Assembly: GCA_963969595.1 (NCBI GenBank)
Contig: OZ018409.1
Span: 7,764,520 to 7,828,519 of the forward strand
DNA length: 64,000 nucleotides
DNA from: Neckera pumila
Lineage: Eukaryota; Streptophyta; Bryopsida; Hypnales; Neckeraceae
Reading direction: 5' to 3'
The translations under genes were made by a program, and so were the position numbers. Below are positions 23,722 to 35,570 of the stretch, piece by piece; position 1 is the stretch's first letter; each line of letters starts with the position of its first letter. Under the pieces are notes generated by a model. That model made no database searches and had not been told where the DNA came from. It was given only the letters and a program-made list of their open reading frames with translations.

Positions 23722-25660
23722 GGGTTAATTGAACAGCTTTACTTAGTCCATCTTACAGGAGACTATACCCATTTGTTATGTACATACAAAGCAATAGAAG
23801 ACTTTGTGGATGTAGGTTAGGGCAACTTTACATGAAAGTGACAAATTTAGCTTCAAGCTTTGTTTAGCTTGTCTTTATGACAATAGAAGCATTAGAAGAA
23901 ATATTAGGCCTCCAGACCTCCAAGGTACCCTGAAATTTGCTTTTATTTTGTGAAAAAAATCGTTTTTCCCCTATTACCGCCTTGCTAAAATTGCAGCAGC
24001 AGTGACACAGGAATCCAAAATTCCGAATAAAAAATGATTAAAAAATGATTAAAATAAATAAATAAAAAATAAAAAATAAATAAAATTCTGAGAGACTTGA
24101 CTGCTCCGGCGAGCAATCAGAGACTCCGACTGCTCACCAAGAGCAATTTCGAAGTTGACAGGCCATGCAAAGAATAGCATGGCATGTCAACTTTGGACAG
24201 TCCTGTAAAAGGCTGAATTTTTTTCTAATGGAACATTACTTTGGGGGATAGAGCTTCTTTAGCTTTCAGTCTCTTCTACAAAATTTTGGATTTGAAAACC
24301 ATTCTTTGTATCTTTAAACTTAATTTTTTTTATTATAAACCTTATCCATTGATCAAAAGGTAATATTTTCTCTTGTATAAAATCAACCCATGATTTTTAC
24401 ATATTTTCTTGGATTTTTTGGACAATCTTTTATTACAAGTTGTTAAAATACGTTGAAATTTCTCAACTTGTGCTACATTTTACAAATTCTAATAAGTTTT
24501 AACAAACAATTGCCAAAAAAACTATGCCAAATTTTTTCTTTTTCTTTTTGACAAATTTATGTTAGAACTTGTCTAAATTTCTTAAGTCTAAAAGTGAATG
24601 TTATTTTCACATTATAGTGACTTCTAAAAATACATTCTCAAAAATACACAAGATGCATGGATTTTCTAATCTCAAGCTCCAATGTCCCTTGCAATTAGGA
24701 ATGGTTGTAATGTTGTTGGTATTCTAAATATGATAAAATTTACACTTTTTCTGAGAACTACAACACAAAGTTAGATACAAGAATACCTTTTCAACATAGA
24801 GATTACCTTTTATTAGCTCTCCAAATCCTACCCATTGGATGCAATCGTCATTTGAATTTTTTTCAATCTATTGTTTATTTAGGAGAAACCATCAACTAAT
24901 TTTAGAGTGCCTATTTTGGAATGAGATAGTTCTATATGTGGAGCATGTACAACACTCCCTTGATCGTAATGTAACATTGTCTATTTTGTGCATATTTGTC
25001 TTTAGTGCATTGTGACATCATAGAGATGCACTTATTCAGATATAAGACTCTAAAAATAGGGTGTCCAATTTTTTAAATTATAACATATTAGTATAGACAA
25101 TTTCCTTTTGAAAATGGCTTGAAAAAAAAACAAATCCAAAAAATAGAGGAAAATCCCAAAGTTCAAAATTTAATAAAATTGTTGATTTGTGATTGCATTT
25201 TTGGAGTACCTGTAGCTTGAAAATACCCAACATATGTAGATGAAATTGACCTTCTTCACTCAAATATAAAAATAGCAAAAGCCAATAGTACTCAACTCTT
25301 TCAAATTCTTACTTCCATATTTCTTTCATGCCACTTTCATTTGCCACATGGTACAATGCAACTGAAAAGAGGGAAAACACTATAGAGTGATAATACCATC
25401 CTCCCATAACCTGTCTTTGAAAGATTTGACCACCTCAATTTAGTTCAAAGGAAAGGGTTCTATTTGATATCTAAATCATAACTTGTTTTGTATAAGGCAG
25501 GTATTGCCTCTTTTGAACACATTGCATTATGTGAGAGAATGTCAAATCTATAGAGAAACATACAAGATTTTCAAAAGGGGTACACGTGGCATTATCTCAT
25601 TTGTTGTTAAACTTTTATGAAAATTCTAGAAAGGGTACATGTGCGACAAAAATGACTGCA
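23722..25660. other. AT-rich intergenic DNA, no gene recognised
   Basis: A simple AAAT-type repeat is present at about 24045-24085. Frames such as 25078-25278 on the minus strand show no domain. Confidence 0.45.
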
Positions 25661-25668
25661 ACCGAAAA

Positions 25669-26385
25669 GTTCTTATAAAATATTGAATTACACATACAAA
25701 TCACAATATGAATCCAAGCACAACAAGAATCAAATAAATAGTCAAGCAATTGTATCCTTACTTGCATCAAACCCTCAAATTGTCCAAAACAGAATCCTAA
25801 TCCCGTTAAATTGTGAAACTGCACCAATTGTGTCCATCCTAACTAAATTTCTCTATTTCCAGGCCAATCACATCCAAGTGAGTGAGGGCAAAAGTGATGT
25901 TGTGAGTAAGTTGCAAATTATAACAATGTTTGCAAACAAAAAACTTTTACAAAATATTAAATCACATGCACAAACCACAATATGAATCAAACCAAAAGAA
26001 TCAAATATGATAAGAAATCCATGTTTTAGGCAACAACCCTAATTATTTTAAATGTGTTTTAGGTAATGTCCAATACAATAAATCCATGTTTTTATTAATC
26101 GTTCAACGTAACATTAATGTTGACAAAAAAAACATGGGTTCATTCATTGGACATCACCTAAAATCCGTTACCTAAATTGCGGGTTTCTTATGGAGAAATA
26201 AACTGCCAAGCAATTGTGTCCCTACTTACATGAAACTCTGATTGTCCAAAACAAAAACCTGAACCCATTAAATTGTGAAATTGCACCAATTGTGTCCATC
26301 CCAATGAAATTTTTATGCTCCAAGGTCAATGAATCCAAGGGAGGGAGGGAAGGCAAGAGAGATGTTATGAGTAGTTGCAGGGCGC
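25669..26385 (+). repeat. ~276-bp tandem duplication, second copy split by an insert
   Basis: The block that begins ttataaaatattgaattacac and runs to tgatgttgtgagtaagttgca is repeated from about 25945 (ttacaaaatattaaatcac). The second copy is interrupted at 26011-26190 by an inverted-repeat element and resumes with gccaagcaattgtgtccc. Shared words include gaaattgcaccaattgtgtccatcc. The function is unknown. Confidence 0.7.
26011..26190. mobile_element. 180-bp inverted-repeat MITE
   Basis: The ends TAAGAAATCC and GGGTTTCTTA are complementary, and the arms continue through ttttaggtaatgtccaat and attggacatcacctaaaa, then ccatgttttt and aaaacatggg. The insertion interrupts one unit of a tandem duplication, so the empty site is represented in the first unit (gaatcaaataaatagtcaag). 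The target duplication is ambiguous; TA is possible. Confidence 0.7.
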
Positions 26386-26389
26386 TGTT

Positions 26390-27500
26390 AAAGGAGGGAG
26401 AGAATGAAGAGAGCATCGTGACAAGCATTTTCAAATACACCCACCGATCATAAACACAAGCAGGAGAGTGCAATGAGAACCGCAATAGAATCAACAACAG
26501 TAGAACATTCACTGGTGGCAAGACATGCAGATAAATTTGATCACTGCTACACATAGTAAATTTACATGCAACTGGAAGCTCCACCTGCTATTTGGATTGC
26601 ACAAGACGCAGCTAGAATAAGTTAGCAAATGTATGCTCAAGGGAAAACTTGTTGGCCTGTGAGAGCTCAACCCTAATCTCTTAGCGGCTAGAATTATCTC
26701 TCAAGGCAACAGATGGCATGATCAACGACGCCTATTTACTTTTCTAAATGCAGATTGACGGCACTGGAGGGTGGCATTTTTTTTGTATGGAGATCATTGG
26801 AGGAGAGGGGGGGAGGAATAGGAATTGTTCACCTCTTTTTGCCACATTGCATTGTCATGACTTCAATATACAATCCTTTTGTTCAATGTAAGTCCTTCAA
26901 TCAACTAGAATTTGTTCAAAACTCAACTAATTACTTTAAAAAACCCTCAAGTCTTTTGACTTTCAAAGATGATCAAATTTTAGGAGAATAACTCTGACAT
27001 TATTAACCAACATGAATGAAGAGTTTGTTAATGATAGTTCTATAACAACTATGCCATAACAGTATAAGGCAACAATTCTTAAACTTATTCAAAATCAATT
27101 ATAGGTTTCATTATCAACTCTCTAAATTGTAGTTGGATCCTCTTGTTGAATCCTCTTGTAAAGGTCAAGTAGACTTTCCATATTCACTTCAAGTGTTGTT
27201 TTTGGACAATGTGTAAATAAACTAAGACTTTTCAAAGTATTGAAAGCAGATAATTGTATCTAAAATCAACTCTACTCATCTTCACAGATTTACATGTATA
27301 TTTTTATATTCACAAGAATCTAGATGGGATGGCTTTATAAGCAGGTTGCAAACAAGTGATCCTCGTTATCTTATATTTGAACTACAACCTTTGCAACAAC
27401 ATCCCATTGCACTCTATATTTCTTTTAGTTTCCTAAAATTGAATTTTAACTTTTGAAGGATACTGAGGATCTACAATGTCCAATGGATGACTTCATTGTT
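26390..27500. other. intergenic, no gene recognised
   Basis: No domain-bearing frame and no element with clear ends are seen. Confidence 0.45.
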
Positions 27501-27507
27501 AAGGGCT

Positions 27508-27860
27508 GCTCTACACCTAGAGGCCGGGCCAATTTGTTGTGTCAGAGGCCAGAAATCCTCACTTGTGATTGGACAAAACGTTGAAATCAGCCCCAACTCC
27601 TTTACACCTAGAAGTTGGGCCAATTTGGTGGAATAAATTTTTTATTCAAAAAAGACATGATCTGGCATGGCCCAAGCTCATTGAATTGGGTGCACCAAAA
27701 ATAAGAGGCCAACTCTAGGCCTCGGGGCCAATGTTAGATTTGTATTAAAAACAATTTTTTTTTTATAAAATATATTATTATTTTTCAACAAATCACATCC
27801 ATTGGATTTTGTACAATTTGGCCTCAAAGGAAATTGGCTTAGCCTCTAGGTGTAATGTGG
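27508..27860. mobile_element. ~350-bp inverted-repeat element (ACACCTAGAGGC ends)
   Basis: The left end, ctacacctagaggccgggccaa, and the right end, ttggcttagcctctaggtgta, are reverse complements with small differences. A related internal copy, tttacacctagaagttgggccaat, lies at about 27600. A poly-T/A centre separates the arms. Neither a coding frame nor a target duplication was established. Confidence 0.65.
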
Positions 27861-27864
27861 CTTT

Positions 27865-28930
27865 GAAATCGCACAGGCTCTAAAATTGCCTACCCTACTC
27901 AAATGTGCACTGCTTATACATGTTGCTTTTTTATGGCCTTTAGCAATGTACAAATAGTGTACATTTTAGGGGGTGGGCGACTTTAGAGCCCTATGCCATT
28001 TCAACTTCAAAAACTCATAACTAACTTTAGAAAGCTCCAAATAATATGAAATGACTTATGTTAGATGCCAATTCCTCTTGTCTTTCAAGGAAAATTTATT
28101 GAAATTTATTTCAAGAAGCTTTGCCTCTCCAAAATTCACTTTCAGCTCTTAAATGCGCAATTTCTGGACCTGTTACCTTACACCGTGTTCAGGTAAGCTT
28201 AGAACATCTCCTGCACCCTTCCAAAGAACCCCTCTCCTCTAATTTTTGGATGATAAGCAATCAATTCTAGTATATTTCACAGTATATTTTCACTTTCCCC
28301 TTCAAATAAGGCCATATTTGAAGGGGTCACTAACCCCTCTATACGCTATGTACTCTCTTGGGATTAACAAGTCGTCATAATAAATGATAGTTTACTTATT
28401 GCTTTTGCAAGTTCTATGACTTGTGATTGGTTGGAAGTATACTTTAGGGAGTTGCACTATTGGGGATACAAGTGGCCATCCCCTCTACATTGGATGGATC
28501 TAGATTGAAGGAGCCTGGCTATTTGGAGGGCTGCAGGAGATGCTCTTATTGAACACTCCTCCATCGAGTCCAGTACAATTTCTTCAACGACTTCAAGCCG
28601 GCAATGATCACTCCGCCATTGAGGCTAGTGCAAGTGCTTCAACAAGGCCAGCGCAATTGCTTCAGCAATTGCTATAAGCCTACTGTTGGTCGACGTACTA
28701 CCGGATGAACGTGGACAGCGATGAAACCCTGAAGTTTCATTCATCTAGTCGGTGCTCATCACTGCTAGTGACAGTCCGTGTGTTTTGTTTATGCACGAGT
28801 TTTCGTCAGTCAAAAGATCAGATGTTGACTATTTTTTGTAAAGGAAATTTTCATTTTCTTGGTTCAAAATAGTGAGATTCCTACTGTATTTTAAGATCAA
28901 TATTTTCAAATTTCATCTAGTATCACCAAG
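27865..28930. other. intergenic, no gene recognised
   Basis: Nothing assignable is seen. Short direct repeats around ttgcttcaac/agcaattgct occur at 28560-28680. Confidence 0.45.
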
Positions 28931-28934
28931 TATA

Positions 28935-29342
28935 GTATCATATCCATACCTTAAGTTTGGCTGCTTGTTTGTTTGTTACGTTGAGATCTCTCGGACCGTG
29001 CGTCCCCTGGGGGCGTGCTTGGTACCGTCGGAAAGCCCTCGGCGAGGAGGGTTGCACAGGCTTGGTTTCATGGCGTTGGGACCTACGATGCAGAAGTTAT
29101 TGAATTTCAAAATATTTATGGGTCAAAAAAATTAAAAAAATATTTTTACTTTGATTTTGGTCGCGTGCTTGGTACCATCGGAAAGCCCTCGGCGAGGTGG
29201 GATGCACTAGTTTGGTTTTGTGGCGTTTGGACCTACTGTGCAAAAGTTATTGAATTTCAAAGTTTTTATTATGACTTTAATAATTAGAAAATTACTTTGC
29301 TTTTGTTTTGGCTGTGGCATCGGCACAGGCTACACTAGTGAA
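28935..29342 (+). repeat. dispersed repeat R1, copy 2, with internal 150-bp tandem duplication
   Basis: This copy matches 4745-5100 (ccgtgcgtcccc, gcgtgcttggtaccgtcgg, gaaagccctcggcgagg, gttattgaatttcaaa, ggcacaggctacactagtg). Inside it, the unit starting gcgtgcttggtac at about 29013 is repeated at about 29163, a period of 150 bp. No coding function was recognised. Confidence 0.75.
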
Positions 29343-30480
29343 TGTTGAAGAAATAACTGGTTACTTCTCCAAAATGATAAAAAAACAACAACTGGGTGAC
29401 CACTCACCAGTAAGGTTAGGTTACCACTCGCCAGGATTCCTCGAACAAGTCACCGGCTCCCAAGCAGCTCCCAGCTCGCTGTTTCCGCAAGTGTTGACAT
29501 CCTGTGACGAAATCTCCTCCAAATTTAGGTCCCCAGATTTCAACGCCCCTGGCGCATCACCACCCACCTTGCACGGATGAGCTCATTCTCTTTTCTTTTC
29601 CCATTCTTTTTGCACCCCAAAATGGCCCCAAATATCATAGTCGGATGCATGAGCACATCTTCCCGCGGAGAAAACCGCGCAGCACAGCAAAAAACAATGC
29701 CCAGATTCTGTTGTCAGACTACCAGTTGGTCGGAGAGGGCGGCATTCTCGTGTCCACATTCAAATGTGGGCCACACTGCCGAAGCAGATATGTTCACACT
29801 CTTCATAGAGGAACGGGCAAGAGCTGGTTTATGACGACATAAAACGACCGACGGCCGGAACTCTCCGTACGTGGAGTGGCTTTTGAGATAACGAAGAAGC
29901 GCTCGGAGCTAGCACGAGAGATGGTATACAGTGTATATGTAAGGCTGCCGGGCTCGCGTTCTGGCGTATGTTCACGCTGAAAGGAAAGGATAGGAATTAG
30001 GAAAGTCTGGCTGGAGACGAACTGAAGCAGGTGCGTTTCTAGCTTTCAGGTTTTGATTGGGCAACGTACACGTACGTACTTGCATTGCATATTGAAATGT
30101 AGGAGTGAGGAGGGGACACGTCAATTTTGGAAGTCCTGCAATTAATAACTTTGACGGCGTTTAAGTAGCTGCAATGATCGACAGTACTACAGCGTTAAGT
30201 ATGATCGGTGCATTCGTGCATCTTTCATTGCGAGGGAGTTCAGTGTACGCACGTGCATAAGTGCAGCGGAATCTTGATTAGGTTTTGTGCAGACAATTCT
30301 TTCATTTCCCTGGACGGATTGAAAGCTAGCTGCGTATTCAGACCAAGAAGGCCAGATTGGGCCTCATGTATATTTTAAGCAGTTTGAGTGGGTCATATGG
30401 GGACTGTGCTTTTATCCAATTCTTTGAGCAACAGATGCAGCAATGTTCTTCACTGATTCTGGACTTCTGGTGATGTATAT
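29343..30480. other. intergenic, upstream of the ZIP gene
   Basis: Composition is moderately GC-rich between about 29440 and 30020. Frames here overlap in several registers with no recognised domain. The segment may hold distal regulatory DNA of the ZIP gene; no specific site can be named. Confidence 0.45.
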
Positions 30481-30488
30481 ATACATAT

Positions 30489-30690
30489 ATATGAAATATG
30501 GGCCGAAGTATCCAAAGTTTCGGTTCCTTTGGGGGTAACAAGAACTGAGAATTTTCTGGGAGTGTTGTCTGGTGATCTATAAATATGAAATGTGGGCCTA
30601 AGTATATATCCGAAGTTTCGGTTCCTTGGGGGGTACCCAAGCTAGAACTCACAGGGAATTTACTTCTGGGAGCGTTGCATATATGTAAAG
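30489..30690 (+). promoter_or_regulatory. ZIP promoter region with ~95-bp tandem duplication and TATA box
   Basis: The unit tatgaaatatgggccgaagta...aaagtttcggttcctttgggg at 30489 is repeated from 30584 (tatgaaatgtgggcctaagta...gaagtttcggttccttgggg), a period of about 95 bp. TATAAAT at 30578-30584 lies at the junction, about 150 bp before the ATG at 30733. A start site near 30610 would place most of the second unit in the leader. This assignment is by position. Confidence 0.5.
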
Positions 30691-30732
30691 TCGAATGCAT
30701 GTGGTTTGCAGTGAGAGAGCAGTACTTTCAAC

Positions 30733-33012
30733 ATGGCAGACGCAGGACTGGACTGTGGCCGTGAGGAGGAGAATTGTTACGACAAGCCCCACGCCCTGCG
30801 ACTGAAGGTTGCCGCGATAGCCGTGATCTTGGTGACCAGTGCCTTGGGAGTACTGATCCCTCTCACTGGCCGCAAGCTCCGTTTCCTTCGACCTGAGGGC
30901 CAGCCCTTCTTCATAACCAAGGTGTTCGCAGCAGGGGTGATTCTGGCCACCGCGTTCATCCACATGCTGCCCACGGCGTTTGAAACGCTGAGCAATCCGT
31001 GTCTGCCTGAGCATCCGTGGGGGAAATTCGCATGGGCAGGGTTCATTTCCATGTTGGGCGCACTGGCCACACTCGTGCTGGATTTCGGTGCTACAGAATT
31101 CTATTTCGGTCGGCACAAGCAACAACAAGTTGAAGCAACGAAAAATGGTAAGTAAAACATTCGTACCCATGTATTTCCATCAATATGTTCTTTTGTTGCT
31201 GCAGGCGGTGGAATTCAACATTCACCTGAATAGCTCCTCCTCGGACGTCAGATTCCTCTTGCAGATCATCCGGCTGTGACGTCGTTCAGATTGAATTGAT
31301 GCCACTTATCATAACATTCTCGAGTTGTTATGGCATATGACCGATTTAAGAATAGTCTTCACCAAACGAGTCCAGATAAAGTGAGATAATTTTCGTTAAA
31401 TTGGCACAATTCCATTAAAATGGCAACGTGGACTCTCTATAACGGAAGGAAATGAAATGACATGATGATGCAGGGAGCTGAGGGTTATACAGGTGGGAAT
31501 CTCAACAGACTTAATAGTGCACAATGTTGTGGATGAAATGCAATTTGCTTATTATTTGCATGTCAATCAGCACAGCAAGCTAATTTAGGTGTCAAAATGG
31601 CGCAGGGAATACCACCAATTGAACGGAATTGACGTTTTTCGCATGTGAATACAATAGCTCATTGGCTTGAGGAGCTCTAACTTGTTCAATTTGAGTTAAT
31701 GTTTGCAAAGAAAAGGTGTCAGGGATTCCTAGCTTTTTATGTGTCGAAGTTTTCCTTTACATGCAGTTCAGCGGGTGCTCAACAAGGGACGCGCAGTTCT
31801 CTAGAATGATATGAACACTCGTCATCTTGAGTAACTATGTATTTGGTTGAGCACTCCAACCCTCATCGTTTTCCCTTGTAAATCTCGCAGGTTCGCTCGG
31901 TGGAGATGTGGAGGGCAAGCAGTCTGAGGCTGGTGTTCTCGGAATGGCTCGTCCCCATGGCCATTCACATGAGCACGACGGTGATGACATGTTTCTGCAC
32001 GCTAGGCATGTAGTTGTTGCTCAAGTAAGACAGTGTGTTGCAAGTTTCTTGCCACTTTTCTCAATACTATTATACTTGAAAGGAGATGTAACCCCGTCCA
32101 TAGACAGGATCGAATGTATGCTTTTTACTAGAGTGACAGCATACATCACAACGCTCATTTTTGCAGTGAATTTTCGCAATTGACTTACATTGGCTCACAT
32201 CATGATCTAATTTGTTTCTCAGATTTCACTATGTTACGCATAATTAGTGCATTATTTCGTGCTGTGATAATTTTGAGTTCAAAGTTATTGGTTTTGATCA
32301 CTTTCGCTCAACGCATTGTAATTTAAAGTCTATTGTTTTTTGATAACTAAGCTTGATATTTGACCCCAATGTATTTTCTTTTGCAAATTTCCAGGTGTTC
32401 GAGTTTGGCGTGTTGGCTCATTCCGTTATCATTGGAATCACAGTAGGAGTTTCGAACAGCCCCTGCACGATAGAACCGCTTTTCGCTGCTCTCACTTTCC
32501 ATCAGTTCTTCGAAGGCTTAGCTTTGGGAGGATGCATTGCCATGGTATATACGCCTGTACAGACTATGCTCAAAGTTTGATTAAGAACCTGTTAGATTCA
32601 ACCGCTCAAGTTGCATTGTTTTCCGTTATGGTACGTCACATCAACTGTTGAGGAGTGTTAGATCCAGTGAGATTTATTAACTAGTTGTATTTGGGGCATT
32701 TTGCAGGCTGGGATCCGGAATGTTGTTGCTCTCGTCATGGGCTTCTTCTTTGCTATAACCACTCCGTTGGGAATTGCAATAGGGATCGGCATCGCTAAAT
32801 CTTATAATGAGAACAGCAAAACTGCATTAATTGTCGAAGGAGTCTTTGATTCTCTGTCCGGTGGCATCCTTTTGTACATGGCCTTGGTAGACCTGATTGC
32901 AGTTGATTTTCTCAGTAAACGTATGCGGAGTAGCAGAAAGCTGCAAGTAATGGCTTTTGTTGCTCTCTTCCTTGGGTGTGGTTGTATGTCTGTCATAGGG
33001 GTTTGGGCTTGA
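30733..33012 (+). CDS. ZIP-family zinc/iron transporter, four exons
   Basis: Exons are 30733-31147, 31891-32024, 32395-32544 and 32707-33012. Donors read G|GTAAGT, CAA|GTAAGA and ATG|GTATAT; all acceptors are CAG. The joined frame is exactly 1005 nt, 334 residues. The N-terminal half carries [21 protein letters not shown] and a variable loop rich in His and Asp ([11 protein letters not shown], exon 2). The second half carries the conserved ZIP metal-site helices, [13 protein letters not shown] (TM4) and [14 protein letters not shown] (TM5), then [29 protein letters not shown] and a C-terminus ending in VIGVWA, as in plant IRT/ZIP proteins of about 330-370 residues. It should import Zn2+, Fe2+ or related divalent cations across the plasma membrane or an organelle membrane; substrate cannot be read from sequence. 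No chance-level doubt about the family remains. It lies 23 kb from the FTR1-like gene. Confidence 0.95.
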
Positions 33013-34030
33013 AGAGTCTCAAGGTGTATTAACCTCTACGACTGCTTATATTAAAAAGCTATTCTAGGCATCTAATGTATATTGTCTTTGAGTCAAACCT
33101 TTGCGTGCTTGGGTTGTCTGTTGTACCCGGTAGCTGTCTGTCTTCAGCCTAAAGGAAATCCTGTTTAATTTGGATGCTCTGGATGTACAAGTCTTGTTCC
33201 ATGAAAGAAACTATAAGGGTATGACCCAATTGACCGTTTTCTGGTCGCTGTCCCTCTTTTTTGAGCTGTTCGTTCTCAAATTTTGAGATTATTTTTCAGT
33301 AAAAATTATTTCTAAAAAATAGACTGCGTTGTGAATCCAATGGTGGTAGTTTCATCAAATTTTGAGTTAACTTTGTCTTGTGGATTTTCTTAAAAGTTGA
33401 GTGGTGTAGTGTTAGTAGTTCAAGGTTCATGTTTTTTGGTTTAGTTTGGGCATGGCCTGAAAAGTTAGCCAATCAACACAATTGTTGCCCACTCCCTTAA
33501 AACGGGCAGATTTAAGAAAATCATGGAGAAGATAAGTGTGCCTATTCTTGTTTTTTTTACAAACTCTAAGATAAAACAATCCATTGTGGTCAGAATTAGG
33601 AGTTTCCCCCTTACGCCATTGCTGAAATTTTTAATTTTTCCACATAAAGGTCAGTGTGAAAAACAATGAGAGCAAATGGAAATTATATTTTTTCAACAAA
33701 GTATGATTGTTGTGAATTTTTGAATTATTTAGCTCATCTTGGCTTGAAAAAGTCACATAACATTCATTAGCATTCGGTGAGACTGCCTTTTACTTTCCAG
33801 AGTCCTCATCCACAAATTTCATCCACATATTATTACTGTAAGCTTTAGGACCGAGACAATGGCAATACATTTATGGTGCGCTCCAATTTTTTGGCTAGTT
33901 TTAGGACAAAATATACAAACAACAAATAACTATAAAGATAGATGGTTTGTTAAAACCCAAAGAGTCCATTGAGTATTATACCAATGAAATCTAACCATTT
34001 GCCATCAATAACTTATTTTGAATTTTTTGT
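33013..34030. other. downstream of ZIP, no gene recognised
   Basis: This holds the 3' untranslated region and AT-rich DNA. No canonical AATAAA is obvious in the first 200 bases after the stop. No coding frame of interest is present. Confidence 0.45.
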
Positions 34031-34035
34031 AGAAA

Positions 34036-34630
34036 AGAGAAGCTCTTTATGCACACTTGGGGTGGTAGGAGGTAGAACAATCCATGTGGGATATGTAATT
34101 TAGATTTTGTAATTTCTCAATCGCTCATAGTTAGGTCTAAAGTAGGAATTGCATTAAAACTGTAATTTCAGACCTCATTTAGGCATAGTAGAATAACTTT
34201 TTTCAAAAAATTTTGAACTAAAAACAAGTTTGGGAGTCAAGTTTAGTTTCATCTCCAAAAATCCGTTTGAGATTTAGATATTCCAATCAAAAGTTATGGA
34301 AAAGTTTTAGAGAGGATGTATGAAAATGCCAAAAAAAATCCTTTCCACCCCCTCTATGAAAATTGTCCATAAATTTTGAATGGAACTTTGAAATCTCAAA
34401 CGGATTTTTGGAGATGAAATTTAACTTGATTTACTAACTTATTTTAGTTCAACGTATTTTGAAAAATGATATTCTACTATGCCTAAATGACGTCTGAAAT
34501 TACAATTTTAACACAATTCCTACTTAAACTTAACTATGAGTGGTTGAGAAACTACAAATTCTAAATTACATATCCCACATGGGTTGTTCTACCTCCTACC
34601 ACCCCATGTGTACATAAAGAGTTGTCTTCC
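34036..34630. mobile_element. ~595-bp long-palindrome element, copy 1
   Basis: Two arms of about 290 bp are near-perfect reverse complements, centred near 34335. The left arm runs from cacttggggtggtaggagg through tcagacctcatttaggcata to aaaaatccgtttgagatt; the right arm runs back through ctcaaacggatttttggag, tatgcctaaatgacgtctga and cctcctaccaccccatgtg. A second copy lies at 35571-36388. No frame is present. A transcript would form a long hairpin. Confidence 0.85.
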
Positions 34631-34858
34631 AATTCCAAATCACAAAACATGAATGGCTTACAAAGCAATATGAGGGAATTCAAATTCCACTAAAATTATT
34701 GACTTCTATGAATTAATTGTCATTTTGTTTAAAGTTGTTTATTGTGTATTGTTAAGATTGAAGGTGTTCAATTTCCTAGTAATTTGACTATGCAGTAGTG
34801 ACCTTGGCATTGAGCAAAAGTCTGATATTATTGATGCGTGTCCATTTAGCTAATTTGG

Positions 34859-35351
34859 GTGTGGAATATTCCACACCATTTCATCCCTCGGATGAAATGA
34901 TGTAGAATATTCCACATCATTCCATCCATAGGAAGGCAGTTGCTCTAACTGCTGTTGAATGTTATCCAATAACATCAAAAAAATTTGTCCTAGCAAATAT
35001 GGTGCTATGATGGTGCATGTGATAGTAAAGAAGAGATTATGGTGTCATTTTATCCTATCAAAGTTAGTACAAAGGCTGGCACCAAATTATCTTAATAGCA
35101 TTTCAATGCACCATCATGGCACTAAATTTGCAAGCCTTGAAGTTCCTGATGAATGTCTCTGGACTACCCCGCAACGAGCCAACAAACAAAGTCTATATCA
35201 ATAAATAGAAGCTTGGTAATACTTTTCAGTATATGAGCTTGGAACATAACATTCAGTAGCAGTCACTGTGACCACCTTCCCCGTATGGAATGATGTGGAA
35301 TATACCACATCATTTCATTCGAGGGATGAAATGGTGTGGTATATTCCACAC
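34859..35351. mobile_element. 493-bp element with ~75-bp compound inverted ends
   Basis: The left end, GTGTGGAATATTCCACACC, continues as atttcatccctcggatgaaat, then gatgtagaatattccacatc. The right end is the reverse complement of that series (gatgtggaatataccacatc, atttcattcgagggatgaaat, ggtgtggtatattccacac). Each end therefore contains three smaller palindromes. The interior of about 350 bp is unique and not coding. The flanks show no clear target duplication. Confidence 0.7.
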
Positions 35352-35570
35352 TAAATAAGTAACTACAAAGACACTTGGCGAAACTTGTCAGAACTCAACA
35401 AAGTGCTTGAATCAGTTACAAGGTCGCAACTACACATTGGGTTAATAGCAAATTAAGTACTTTGAAATAAAACTGTAAATAAAATAGCAAACTTGTTCAA
35501 AATAGCAATCAATTTATAGAGATCAATAATCTCAATGCTTGAATTACATCACTTTGATGAGATTGTCATT

